This document shows positions 1-7,850 of a stretch of DNA of 12,065 bases, in pieces; position 1 is the stretch's first letter, and each line of letters opens with the position of its first letter. Source of the stretch: Discostella pseudostelligera (lineage: Eukaryota; Bacillariophyta; Thalassiosirophyceae; Thalassiosirales; Thalassiosiraceae); contig JALLBK010000502.1 in assembly GCA_036940085.1 (NCBI GenBank), positions 1 to 12,065 on the forward strand, given 5' to 3'. Under the pieces are notes generated by a model. The model had not been told where the DNA came from. It saw nothing but the letters and a program-made list of their open reading frames with translations, and did not search any database. The translations under genes were made by a program, and so were the position numbers.

Positions 1-41
1 TCTAGGGGTGGATTGGACGGCTAAAGATCTTTGGAGAGGAT

Positions 42-58
42 GGCGGGTCAGCTCCCGC
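42..58. promoter_or_regulatory. GGCGGG...CCCGC inverted pair, E2F-like half sites
   Basis: GGCGGG at 42-47 faces CCCGC at 54-58, giving 5-bp arms GCGGG/CCCGC around a 6-nt spacer. The core resembles the GGCGGGA element upstream of the other genes, but the flanking TTT is missing. It lies about 225 bp upstream of the ECD start codon. A role in transcription is inference. Confidence 0.3.
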
Positions 59-70
59 TCAAATAGGTCC

Positions 71-84
71 TAGGAGTACTCCTA
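71..84. repeat. 14-bp perfect palindrome TAGGAGTACTCCTA
   Basis: The 14 bases read identically on both strands and overlap a second 8-bp palindrome, TCCTAGGA, at 68-75. It could bind a dimeric regulator or be chance. It lies about 200 bp upstream of the ECD start. Confidence 0.4.
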
Positions 85-147
85 CCAACTTTTGTCCGTC
101 GCCGGTGTGTCACTTGCAGCCACACAGCCAAACAAAGATCCAGCACC

Positions 148-224
148 ATGTCCACAACCATGGCCAATGGCGGCTTGAACCACGGACCATGAACCAAGAA
201 TACGAGGGCGTAGACGATATCTAG
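148..224 (+). promoter_or_regulatory. Two overlapping upstream ORFs before ECD
   Basis: An ATG at 148 opens a 14-codon ORF ending with TGA at 190-192. A second ATG at 189 overlaps that stop in an ATGA arrangement and opens an 11-codon ORF ending with TAG at 222-224. Both end before the ECD ATG at 282. If the ECD leader extends this far 5', they could reduce main-ORF translation. If transcription starts downstream, they mean nothing. Confidence 0.3.
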
Positions 225-281
225 ATATTGCCCTGAGGATCGGCGGTAACACCTCGCTCTGGGTCGAGCTCCAGCAGTAAA

Positions 282-3200
282 ATGATCCTGAACACTTCTT
301 CAGAAGATGATGAGCACAACGACGCCATTGGCCCTCAATCCGATGAACAAAGCAGCCACGGCGGCAGCACCCTCGTGCTATCATTATATCTCATCGATTC
401 GGAAGACGATCTCCTACATCTCAACCAAGAAGGAGCCACTGATATCAATAAAAGGGCGCGCCTGTACAAGAGACTCTGTCAAGCGTGCACCATAGCCAAC
501 GATATATTACGACGTTCCTCTTCACCTCTGAGCACAGATAAAGATGTTGGAGAGCGTCATGACCCACAATCAAAATATTATTATCCATGGAGTTCCGGAG
601 GGGATGGTCCAATATTTGGAGTTCATTGTGACATTCACTCGGATGAAAACTTTATTAATGCTACTAATGATATAGACGGTGATGATATGTGGCAATCGCA
701 GCTTCCCACACAATTCGAAGACACTTCCAGCAAAGATAACCTGAATGCCGACCACCGTCGACATGAGAATAGAAAAATTGAGACAATTGATAATCCTATC
801 CAACATCAGCCACATCTACGTGCCGTGTGTCACTACAATAACGATGTGAATGATATGTGGCGCTGCATATCACTTGCCCTACAAATCTCATCTGCACTAT
901 CCAACAACAACAATAATTTATCATGTGCCATTGAATGCTGGGATATGAACGATGGTCACATATTGTTAATAGAGGCGGCAGAACATTTACCGTCATGGGT
1001 CGACGATGATACATTGCAGGGCGGTGTAGGTGGACCAAAGGGATGTCGAAATCGATGTTGGATTGTGAATGGGATGGTACAATTGATCCCTCCATCGAAA
1101 AAGGATACAACAACGTGCATGTCGCAACATGGTGCATCGTCGTCGTCGTCGGAGTTGTCCCGAAATGATGCTCTTTCTATTTTGATGAAGTCTATACAAT
1201 CAAATGCAGATCGATCATTGACATCATGTCCTGATGCTGTGCAACGTGCCATAGAGTATCGAATCAACCGCACCGATTACTCCTGTACTACGAGAGTGCC
1301 AAATCATTCATTACCAGAGGGCAACACTACCAGTCCTCATTGGCATACAGCAGCGGTTGCTCTACCTGCATCAGTGGCACGATTTGTTCAGAACCAACCT
1401 TATTTGGTGCCTCTGCTCGTTGATTCATTTTGTGATTGCGCACCTGCATATTTGAGAGAATTATCTTCACGTCAGCGGGAGACGAGAACTAGTGGGGGTG
1501 ATGCTACCAACGCGATAGATATGCATTCAAACCAAACAGCATCCGACGAAAATACCGATTCTTCGATGATATCAACTACACTATATTCAGTGGGTAACAG
1601 ATTTCCCTACGAGGAAATAGTCCTTTGTCCCATTATATTCACACGTACCAATTACGCGGAATTGGTCACTGGCCGAGGCATCGTGCCCACATTTCCAGTG
1701 CCTACTGCCTACCGATCAGTGGAATTGAATAGATTTCAACGACAACTACGTCAATCAGCATTTGGGTGTGATCATTTGGCAGATGATGAAGAACGTGCAA
1801 AACGACGAAGAAACAATCCATTTTATAGGGCAGTTGACGTTGGTATTCGATTATGTGCTGGCTTGGATTGGATTCTATCGAATGCGAGCGACAGGGCACG
1901 AACACATTTTTTAAAGGATAATGCTATGGAGTTGAATGATTCAGAAATCCACTCTTTAGGAGAAGTCGAACGAAGACTGCGAATATACTGGACAATGATA
2001 GACGCCGAAGCAACTGGCTCATGCGATCAAACTCAACTCCCATGGACAGAACAAGTGTGGCATGTAGGCCCCAATGGTGGCCAAATGCATGACATTGATT
2101 GCGATCAATCATTGATTCAAGCGCTTCAATCAATGGCAAAGTGCCATGTGTTCAATCCTGAACTCTGCAAGCCTTTGTGGAAGGAACCATGCCCGTACAC
2201 TCGCCCAGGCTTGTCATTACTTGAGATGGCCAAATCAGGAATGAAAAAAACATTGGATTGGCAGCAGAGGGAGTACAATCGAGACTCGTTTCCAGTTCCA
2301 AGGGTTTGGGAAGTAGACGATGATAGTTGGATGGAAGTTGATACCTTGGAGGAGCTTGAGGATGAAATGAAACGAATCTCAAATCGTGAAGTAAAGAGTG
2401 GTTCTCAACAGAGGGTAGAGAGCAACAAGCCTCGACGAACGACTCGACGAAGTAGAAGAAATGTGGCCCAAGGAGAGCAGCCGGATGAGCAAGATGAACA
2501 GCAATTGAAAGATGCAAAATCTGCCACGAAAATGCTTGCTGGAATTCGGTCATTCGTTGAAGGTGAAGGAGAATTAGAGGGCGCAGTTACAAATGATGTT
2601 CGAGAGTCAACTTTGCAGTCCGATAGCGAGAGCAGCGCTCACATTGATGAATTACCCGAGATAGGAAAATGTCAAGAAGTGAACATCAATCCACGTAGAT
2701 TTCTCAATATATTACATTCGATGCTACATGATCAATGCGAATCGGATCTCGGTGCAACTAATGGCAGCGTTGCGACGAATGACGGAAACGAAGAATCCAC
2801 AATAGATGACAATATCTCGAAGTTTTTCTTCCAGGAGGACTTGGATAACGGGTCCATGAGCGACGAGTCGGATTGTGAGGGCGATGACATTATTGATGAC
2901 GAGAACGACAATCCTGAATTACAAGATAATGCTGGTGAAGATCCTTGGTCTCTTCAAAATATCATGGTACGTGCATATCATTGTTAGTGTTTTAGAACTT
3001 TGTTGGCCTGAGCTTGATAGAATTCCGACTCATTCAATCTCATTATGTGTGACAATCCAAGGATGCAATGGATCACGAGCTCAGGACTGATGTTGCTGCA
3101 GATCCCTCTATTAAGTATCTCAGTCTGTCGTCTGAGACCAACAACATCGAAAATGGAACTGATGACAGTGATCATGCAACAATATCCAATCTGCTGATTT

Positions 3201-3298
3201 CGCTAGACGCGCAAGGTGGTGGCGCTGGTCCGGTATCAAATATATTGCACGAAATGGGTATTATCCCACCTCGCCCACATGCACATGAAGATGATTGA
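282..3298 (+). CDS. ECD: Ecdysoneless (ECD/hSGT1) family protein, two exons
   Basis: Exons 282-2966 and 3062-3298 give 973 residues. Family landmarks appear in order: an N-terminal strand (LVLSLYLI, about residue 31), GPIFGV (about 109), LLIEAAEHLPSWVD (about 226), CWIVNGMVQLIPP, a VALPASVARFVQNQPYLV block, FPYEEIVLCPIIFTRTNYAE (about 441), YRAVDVGIRLCAGLDWIL (about 515), DDDSWMEVDTLEELEDEM (about 680) and an acidic tract (about 859-888). Exon 2 supplies the conserved C-terminus MDAMDHEL and GPVSNILHEMG. A basic cluster, RRTTRRSRR, near 718 could be a nuclear localisation signal. Human ECD has 644 residues; the excess lies in polar inserts, one between about 115 and 188. In animals ECD binds the U5 snRNP protein PRPF8 and the R2TP complex, and affects Rb/E2F cell-cycle control. 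The start at 282 is the first ATG of the frame, has A at -3 and precedes the first conserved strand by about 30 residues. Confidence 0.9.
1137..1151 (+). repeat. (TCG)5 coding microsatellite in ECD
   Basis: Five tandem TCG triplets encode a serine run (ASSSSSE) in a linker of the ECD homologue. Such runs vary in length within species and lie outside the conserved motifs. Confidence 0.7.
2967..3061 (+). other. Intron of ECD (95 nt, phase 0)
   Basis: The donor is ATG|GTACGT and the acceptor CCAAG|GAT. Reading through gives a stop at 2985-2987 and loses the conserved C-terminus. Splicing joins NIM to DAMDHEL and restores the family's C-terminal motif, which is the main evidence for these exact sites. 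Confidence 0.88.
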
Positions 3299-3407
3299 GA
3301 TGCGATGATACTTACGACAACATACGATTTTATTAACGCTTAGGGCACGAGGTTTACCCTAAATAACGACTTCGCATATCGAATATTTCCTAACCATTGC
3401 TGACTCT
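3299..3407. repeat. Convergent spacer with TTAGGG/CCCTAA inverted repeat
   Basis: This 109-bp spacer separates the stop codons of two convergent genes. TTAGGG at 3340-3345 and CCCTAA at 3357-3362 form 6-bp arms around an 11-nt loop. It could act as a shared 3'-end structure. The arms match the common telomere hexamer, but there is one copy in each direction, so this is not telomeric. No clear AATAAA is seen on either strand. Confidence 0.35.
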
Positions 3408-3865
3408 TCACACATCGGACATGTCGAACGTCTCCTGATGGTGGCACTTAACATAGTCATCCATCATGTGCTTGATGTCTTTCTGAGTATGAAGAATTTT
3501 ATATACCTTCTTCGTATCTTCGTAGTCATCTCTTCCTTGCAATTCACCATCATCGCTGTGCTGAAATCTGTTTAGTTCTATGTGGCGGACGGGAGATGCA
3601 GTTGAATTAGATCATCGACGATGAGAGATGATATAATGGAACGAGTCATGTGTGCTAACCTACCCTCCGCAAGTTCTTCCAATTCTTCCAAACTGCAGGC
3701 ACCACTGTGTGTTGCGCAGTATTCTGCCCGAGCGAAGTTATCGGGGAAGAAATTCATCGCTACGATGTTTGCCATTTGGGTGCGAACCGGCGAGACCACC
3801 GATGGCTGAAATGCAAGGAGGGGCGACAAGTAGTTGAGCAAGGGCAGAACAGATAGCCACTTCAT
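3408..3865 (-). CDS. Small secretory or plastid-targeted protein, unknown function, two exons
   Basis: I do not recognise the family. Exon 1 (3865-3664) and exon 2 (3577-3408) give 123 residues. Residues 1-18, MKWLSVLPLLNYLSPLLA, look like a signal peptide. The predicted cleavage leaves F19 at +1 (LLA|FQP), resembling the ASAFAP transit motif of diatom plastid proteins. Two cysteines follow in CATHSGAC (50-57), then a charged helix rich in EEL, an acidic linker (about 75-88) and a lysine-rich helix ending near YVKCHHQ. The open frame extends upstream only to a TTG, so the first ATG is at 3865. The gene is convergent with ECD and divergent from the ApaG gene. If the F+1 reading is right, the product enters the plastid; otherwise it enters the secretory path. 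The targeting call is inference. Confidence 0.65.
3578..3663 (-). other. Intron of the small targeted-protein gene (86 nt, phase 1)
   Basis: Read on the minus strand, the donor is GAGG|GTAGGT and the acceptor CACATAG|AAC. The joined reading LEELAEELNRFQ continues the charged helix and keeps a frame open to TGA at 3410-3408. Other AGs further in (TAAACAG, TTTCAG, CACAG) fit only with a weaker GTTAGC donor in phase 2, or break the frame. The exact junction is therefore likely but not proven. Confidence 0.65.
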
Positions 3866-4069
3866 ATTATGTTTCGAAGACGTAGTAGATGTTATGATAG
3901 GGTACGATATCAACTTTGTTCGATGCTAGAGAGAGAACTGCGTCGTTTCGGATTCACCAGATGTGGTGATGGCAGGTGCATGGTGTCAAAAGAGGCTGTC
4001 ATGGTCTGAAACAAGAACTTCAATTTTGGCGGGAACGTCAATGATTCTGGCACGCTACTGACCACATAC
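3866..4069. promoter_or_regulatory. Divergent promoter region, 204 bp
   Basis: This is the only space between the start of the small targeted-protein gene (minus) and the first ATG of the ApaG gene (plus), so a shared bidirectional promoter is likely. It contains TCACCA-GATG-TGGTGA, an inverted repeat with 6-bp arms (3954-3969), and the E2F-type site at 4025-4035. No TATA box is evident. Confidence 0.5.
4025..4035 (+). promoter_or_regulatory. E2F-type site TTTGGCGGGAA
   Basis: It matches the E2F/DP consensus TTTSSCGC on both strands (TTTGGCGG here, TTCCCGCC on the other). It is one of three identical 11-mers in the window. It lies 34 bp before the first ATG of the ApaG gene and 160 bp upstream of the divergent small-protein gene. 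Confidence 0.5.
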
Positions 4070-6163
4070 ATGTATTTCTACGTGAGAATTAGTATGCATT
4101 TTAGCGCTTTAAGATCCATCCGGACCGACTGGCCGTCGTCCTTCATCCGCCTCCATCCACCTCCACATGAATGGTCCATCCACCATGACCATGATGGTGT
4201 GAGCTCCATGAAGCTGCAGCCGACGAGAGGAATCATTGCCGCCCTTGTCTTCAACCCTCACTACACCAATCCGATGATTGCTACTCGCGCCCTTTCCACC
4301 ATGCCAATATCGAGGCACATGGCGAAGCAACATCAGCATCTTGGACAGGGTCGAAAAATGTTCAGCAGTCGTCTCGCGTTGGTTGCAGCTGCGTTTCAGC
4401 ACAACTTTGGACGGGTGCACCATCGCATTCTGCCAATACATGCTGGAAATTATTCCACAAATTATCATGATGAAATTGTCAGCGATGTCGATGATGAAAC
4501 AATGGCGCGGCATAACACCCTCTCTCGACGACTCTACCGAATACTGCTCCGGACATGCAAACAGGGTGTAGAAAGAGCCAACTGTGGGAATAGTCTTGAC
4601 AATTTGTATATGGGAAATAACAATGCCAATAATGGTGACAAGACGTGGATATTACTTCAACCACCCATGGATCAAAGAAAATATGGATTTGCGAAGATTG
4701 TCGAGGCACGTCGAGGAAAGCACGCGGGTGAAAAAGAGATACTGTCGCGCAACAACAACTTGAATTTCAATAAGGCCACGCGTAGGATGAGCGTAGAGGA
4801 TGTAGGCATGGCAATGGAAGTGTTGCGTTTTGTACATATATCCTTGGGTGGGAATGCCGATGATGATTTAGACGAATATTATCTTACGGGAAATCTAAAT
4901 ACAAGTAATGGTGATGGTGGTGACGTAGCGAACGACGATGGCCATGTTGAGGAAAGTCGTGGCAGTGCCGCGGCAGGCCGACACAGCAAAGGGCACTACA
5001 CTCATTTTATAGATGAAGACGACGAACGGGGGGAGAGAGATTCGAATACTAAAGTTGCCGACACTACAGCAAGCGAACAAAAGCATAGCGAGGGAGAAGG
5101 CACATCATTAGCCAAATGGGAAGAGAACACCGAATGGGACAGTGACGATTCCGACGATGACGACGATGCTCTCGAAAGTGATGAATCCGTTTTAGTTGCA
5201 GTGAAAGATCTCCAGAACGCGATTCGAATTGCCTTCCGCGCTAATCTTATTCCACCATCTCAATCGATGGAGGATGCACAACCAATATCCACAATCATCG
5301 CACGAAGACACCGTGATGCAATCGATGCTTGTTCTCAGCTATCCGAACAATTTTCCATGTGGGGGAATAAGAGTAGCATATCTATTGATTGGACGCGGGG
5401 TGTTCGAGTTGTCGCGACAAGTTCACTCATGTTGAAACCTACGTCGGGTACGAAACGGTATAGATTTTCATATCGTATACGAGTGGAGAATATTTCTGAC
5501 ATTATCGATAGCCATATCAGAAACAATGATTCTGATGGCGATGAATGCGATGGTCCACGTCTTGAACATAGAGCAGTGCAACTGTTAGGAAGGACATGGA
5601 TTATATCCGAAAATATTTCGCATGAGGAGACATCTTCGTCTATATTGCAGAGACTTTTCGAACAGGGAATAACCGAGCTTAATTCGGAAAGTGAAGATCA
5701 GGGAAGCAATCAGTCTAGGATTGTACAAACTGTAAACGAGCCAAAAACGGGAGCAGGTGAGATTTGATATGATCCAATTCTTTGCTTACATTGAGTACCT
5801 GAACGCACACTCATTTCATACTATTTTGTGTACAGTTGGACATTTGCCAGTACTTGGCCCAGGAGAGGTAAGCGATAATAAATCATCCATTGAAGCAATC
5901 ATTTATTCATGTGACTCATTCTCGTTACTTTCCTTCCCAACTTCACGCAGGTGTTTGAATACATGAGTGGCGCAGAGCTGTCCACCCCAAATGGATCAAT
6001 GGAAGGCTGTTTTCATCTGGCTTCTGTAGACAAGCAAACTACGGACAGTGCACACGTCGGAGATGAAGTGGAGGCACTGAAGTGGAAGTCAAACGATGAA
6101 CGAAGGTTCGAGATTCCTGTTGGAAAATTTGGATTGGTTGCTGACGAGGATGCAAATTGCTGA
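4070..6163 (+). CDS. ApaG-domain protein with long N-terminal extension, three exons
   Basis: Exons 4070-5756, 5836-5867 and 5951-6163 give 643 residues. The last 200 or so form an ApaG (DUF525) immunoglobulin-like fold: GVRVVATSSLMLKP (about 444), YRFSYRIRVENISD, VQLLGRTWIISE, GAVGHLPVLGPGEVFEYMSG, ELSTPNGSMEGCFHLAS and FEIPVGKFGL. Bacterial ApaG has about 125 residues; here an acidic insert sits between VENIS and VQLLGR. The glycine motif GxGxxG of bacterial ApaG reads KTGAVG, so its first glycine is lost. Before the domain lie acidic runs (about 350-372) and a helix near 375-395. The start is uncertain: from M47 (ATG at 4208) there are 87 residues with no Asp or Glu and many Arg and His, typical of a mitochondrial presequence, whereas the 46 residues before it contain acidic ones. 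The biochemical role of eukaryotic ApaG domains is poorly defined; in SKIP16 and POLDIP2 they accompany other domains. Confidence 0.85.
5757..5835 (+). other. Intron 1 of the ApaG gene (79 nt, phase 1)
   Basis: The donor is GCAG|GTGAGA and the acceptor TGTACAG|TTGG. Without splicing the frame ends at 5765-5767, in the middle of the ApaG domain. Splicing restores GAVGHLPVLGPGE, which aligns with the bacterial ApaG segment GVVGVQPLIAPGE. Confidence 0.88.
5868..5950 (+). other. Intron 2 of the ApaG gene (83 nt, phase 0)
   Basis: The donor is GAGAG|GTAAGC and the acceptor CACGCAG|GTG. It joins GPGE to VFEYMSG, a contiguous ApaG motif. The exon between the two introns (5836-5867) is only 32 nt long. 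Confidence 0.9.
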
Positions 6164-6197
6164 ATCGGAGGCACGCGAACGAGATTAAAACATGATG

Positions 6198-6214
6198 AAT
6201 AAAGGTGAAATAAA
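6198..6214 (+). terminator. Two AATAAA hexamers after the ApaG gene
   Basis: AATAAA occurs at 6198-6203 and 6209-6214, 34 and 45 nt after the stop codon, inside a 72-bp spacer between convergent genes. They are candidate polyadenylation signals for the plus-strand gene. A TTAAGCTTAA palindrome follows at 6220-6229. mRNA cleavage would fall at or past the MtnA stop, so the two 3' ends probably overlap. Confidence 0.45.
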
Positions 6215-6235
6215 CGCATTTAAGCTTAAGCGAAT

Positions 6236-7595
6236 CTAATCATGTCGATCATGTGAATGCTTCTTTACAAACCCTACCACATCCAAAGTCCCATCTGCCG
6301 ACTTCTTCAACACCCCCTTTTCGGTGATAATACCCGTAATATACTTAGCGGGGGTTACATCAAATGATGGATTCCAGCAAGGCATCTCTAATGGGGCACC
6401 GCTACTCTCTAACATTTCACCCGGGGGCCGTTCTTCAATCTCAATTTTATCCCCACTTGCCAGCCCAATATCCAGGGTAGTAAATGGACTCGCCACGAAG
6501 AATTCTACTCCCATCTCCTTGGCAATAATGGCTAAAGCCAGGGTGCCAATCTTGTTCGCAGTCGATCCGTCGGCACACACCCGATCCGCACCCACAACGC
6601 ATGCGTCGGCTCCCTTACTTTGAAGATAGAATGCTGCCATTGAATCGCATAGGAGCGTACCATTCATTTTTTCAGTTTGTATTTCATAGGCCGTCAAACG
6701 TGATCCTTGATTGTATGGACGAGTTTCAAGCGCGGCAATACTGCGTAATTTGTGTCGGCGGTGGAGTTCCCGTGCCACGCCCAGTGCCGTGCCCCAACCA
6801 GCAGTGGCCAAGGATCCGGTATTGCAGATAGTAACTAACCTCACACCATCGGGATGGGTATGTCGAGATAGCATATCATCAGCACCGTGTGCACCAATGG
6901 CCTTATTGTCAGAAACATCTCGTTCAAGCATGAATTGTGCATGTATTACAATCGCATTGACAATGGGTGCATATTGTTGTGAGGAGAAAGAAGAAGGCAT
7001 ATTGTTCACAATTATTTGCTTCAGTTCCTCCATAGCATTAAAAAGATTGACCGCCGTAGGCCGCGATGTCGTTAGATATGCCATCTTATCGTAGATGTAG
7101 GTTTTGATATCGTCTACACGTGGTGCTGCATCCAGCTCACGAATCGTCGCTGGGTTCGAGGTTAGGTCGACGGCCAATCCGAGCACTGCCACGATGGCAA
7201 TTAGTGGAGCACCACGAATGCGCATGGAGCGGATCTTCAATAATCAGATTCAAAATCAAATTATGCAGTTAAAAGAGGAACGAGTTGAGAGACGTATGGT
7301 GGATAATAGAATTTAATGAATTGTCTAACATTAACATCTGACGTACCGCATCCCACGCATCGTTCACGTCGTTGACCGGGACATACTTCGTTTCATGAGG
7401 GAGGAGAAGCTGATCAAGAACGGATAATGAGGCTTTACCATCTTCGACTTTGAAGATGAGTGAGCGGAGGTTGTCCCCCGTACTACTATCGGTTGCGGCG
7501 GCCATGGTGGACGTGGTGCGTGGTGCAGTGCCGACTTTGGACTTCGTGGCTTTTGGATTCGTCTTCGAAGACTCGAGAGAAAGCGACAGACTCAT
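6236..7595 (-). CDS. mtnA: Methylthioribose-1-phosphate isomerase (MtnA/MRI1), two exons
   Basis: This enzyme converts 5-methylthioribose-1-phosphate to 5-methylthioribulose-1-phosphate in the methionine salvage pathway, normally in the cytosol. Exon 1 (7595-7347) and exon 2 (7234-6236) give 415 residues. Family motifs run in order: [10 protein letters not shown] (about 57), [14 protein letters not shown] (across the junction at 83/84), [10 protein letters not shown] with catalytic Cys220, [34 protein letters not shown] with catalytic Asp300, EIEERPP and WNPSFDVTP. The spacing of 80 residues from Cys to Asp equals that of Cys160 and Asp240 in Bacillus subtilis MtnA. The enzyme should therefore be active. 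The first 30 or so residues are a Ser/Thr/Lys-rich extension beyond the family core. A second ATG at 7505 (M31) has an ACCATGG context and would also give a complete enzyme. A GTG lies upstream, but 7595 is the first ATG. Confidence 0.93.
7235..7346 (-). other. Intron of mtnA (112 nt, phase 0)
   Basis: Read on the minus strand, the donor is GATGCG|GTACGT and the acceptor TTGAAG|ATCC. Splicing joins AWDA to [10 protein letters not shown], matching the family pattern AWEAIRxMxVRGAP exactly. Retention would give about 26 unrelated residues and a stop. Confidence 0.92.
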
Positions 7596-7599
7596 GTGC

Positions 7600-7654
7600 A
7601 CTTACACGTGGCATAGCATTATTTGGCGGGAAACTGAGTACTTACACGTGGCAT
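7600..7654. repeat. Duplicated 15-bp element with CACGTG core
   Basis: ACTTACACGTGGCAT occurs at 7600-7614 and again, identical, at 7640-7654, exactly 40 bp apart, in the same orientation. Each copy contains the palindrome CACGTG, a G-box/E-box bound by bZIP and bHLH factors. The E2F-type site lies between them. The first copy is 4 bp upstream of the first mtnA ATG. On the minus strand each copy reads ATGCCACGTGTAAGT, so it also holds an ATG and a GTAAGT. Confidence 0.6.
7622..7632 (+). promoter_or_regulatory. E2F-type site TTTGGCGGGAA (TTTGGCGGGAAA)
   Basis: It is the best E2F consensus match in the window: TTTCCCGC on the minus strand and TTTGGCGG on the plus strand. It lies 26 bp upstream of the first mtnA ATG and between the two CACGTG elements. 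The closeness suggests either a very short leader or use of the downstream ATG at 7505. Confidence 0.5.
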
Positions 7655-7850
7655 GGAGGATCACATCATGCCATGCGTATTGCATGCCGTCCGTCGGATG
7701 CACCAAGCGATACTCCTGAATACCATTGTAATACTGATCAACTCAGCAGTATCAACAATAAACAATAGTACTCAACAAATTAATATATCTCATCATTGAC
7801 TGTAAGTTAACAGTGATCGCATGTTTATCATCTCCCTACTAAATTAACGC
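7655..7850. other. Spacer between mtnA start and the PPP4R1-like stop
   Basis: The two minus-strand genes are head to tail here. The stretch is A/T-rich from about 7735 to 7850 and should contain the 3' untranslated region of the PPP4R1-like gene and distal promoter DNA of mtnA. A short inverted repeat, CATGC...GCATG, lies near 7673-7687. I see no coding region or clear polyadenylation signal. Confidence 0.4.

Larger units (their letters stand above)
1..281. other. Region upstream of the ECD gene, no gene seen
   Basis: I see no credible coding region here. The minus-strand open frame that crosses into the ECD start is cysteine- and arginine-rich and has no recognisable domain. The stretch holds an inverted GC-rich pair (42-58), a 14-bp palindrome (71-84) and two overlapping short ORFs upstream of the ECD start. 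It is most simply read as the ECD promoter and 5' leader. Confidence 0.5.

Noticed and set aside
82..384. Minus-strand ORF of 100 codons across the ECD start
   Set aside because: Cys/Arg/Ser-rich without a recognisable motif, and overlapping the ECD coding start. Taken as chance.
3340..3362. Telomeric or subtelomeric sequence
   Set aside because: Only one hexamer in each orientation, embedded between unique genes.
3866..3913. N-terminal extension of the small targeted protein to a TTG at 3913
   Set aside because: No ATG exists in the extension, and it would bury the signal peptide. The ATG at 3865 starts directly with it.
6324..7094. Plus-strand ORFs of 76 to 127 codons over mtnA
   Set aside because: They are shadows of the conserved isomerase gene on the other strand.
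7140..7170. Possible tRNA T-arm (GGGTTCGAGG)
   Set aside because: It lies in the conserved mtnA coding sequence, and no matching acceptor or anticodon arm is found around it.
7596..7601. GTG start for MtnA and similar GTG start at 11558 for the PPP4R1-like gene
   Set aside because: Nuclear eukaryotic genes rarely start at GTG, and an ATG follows within two to seven codons in each case.
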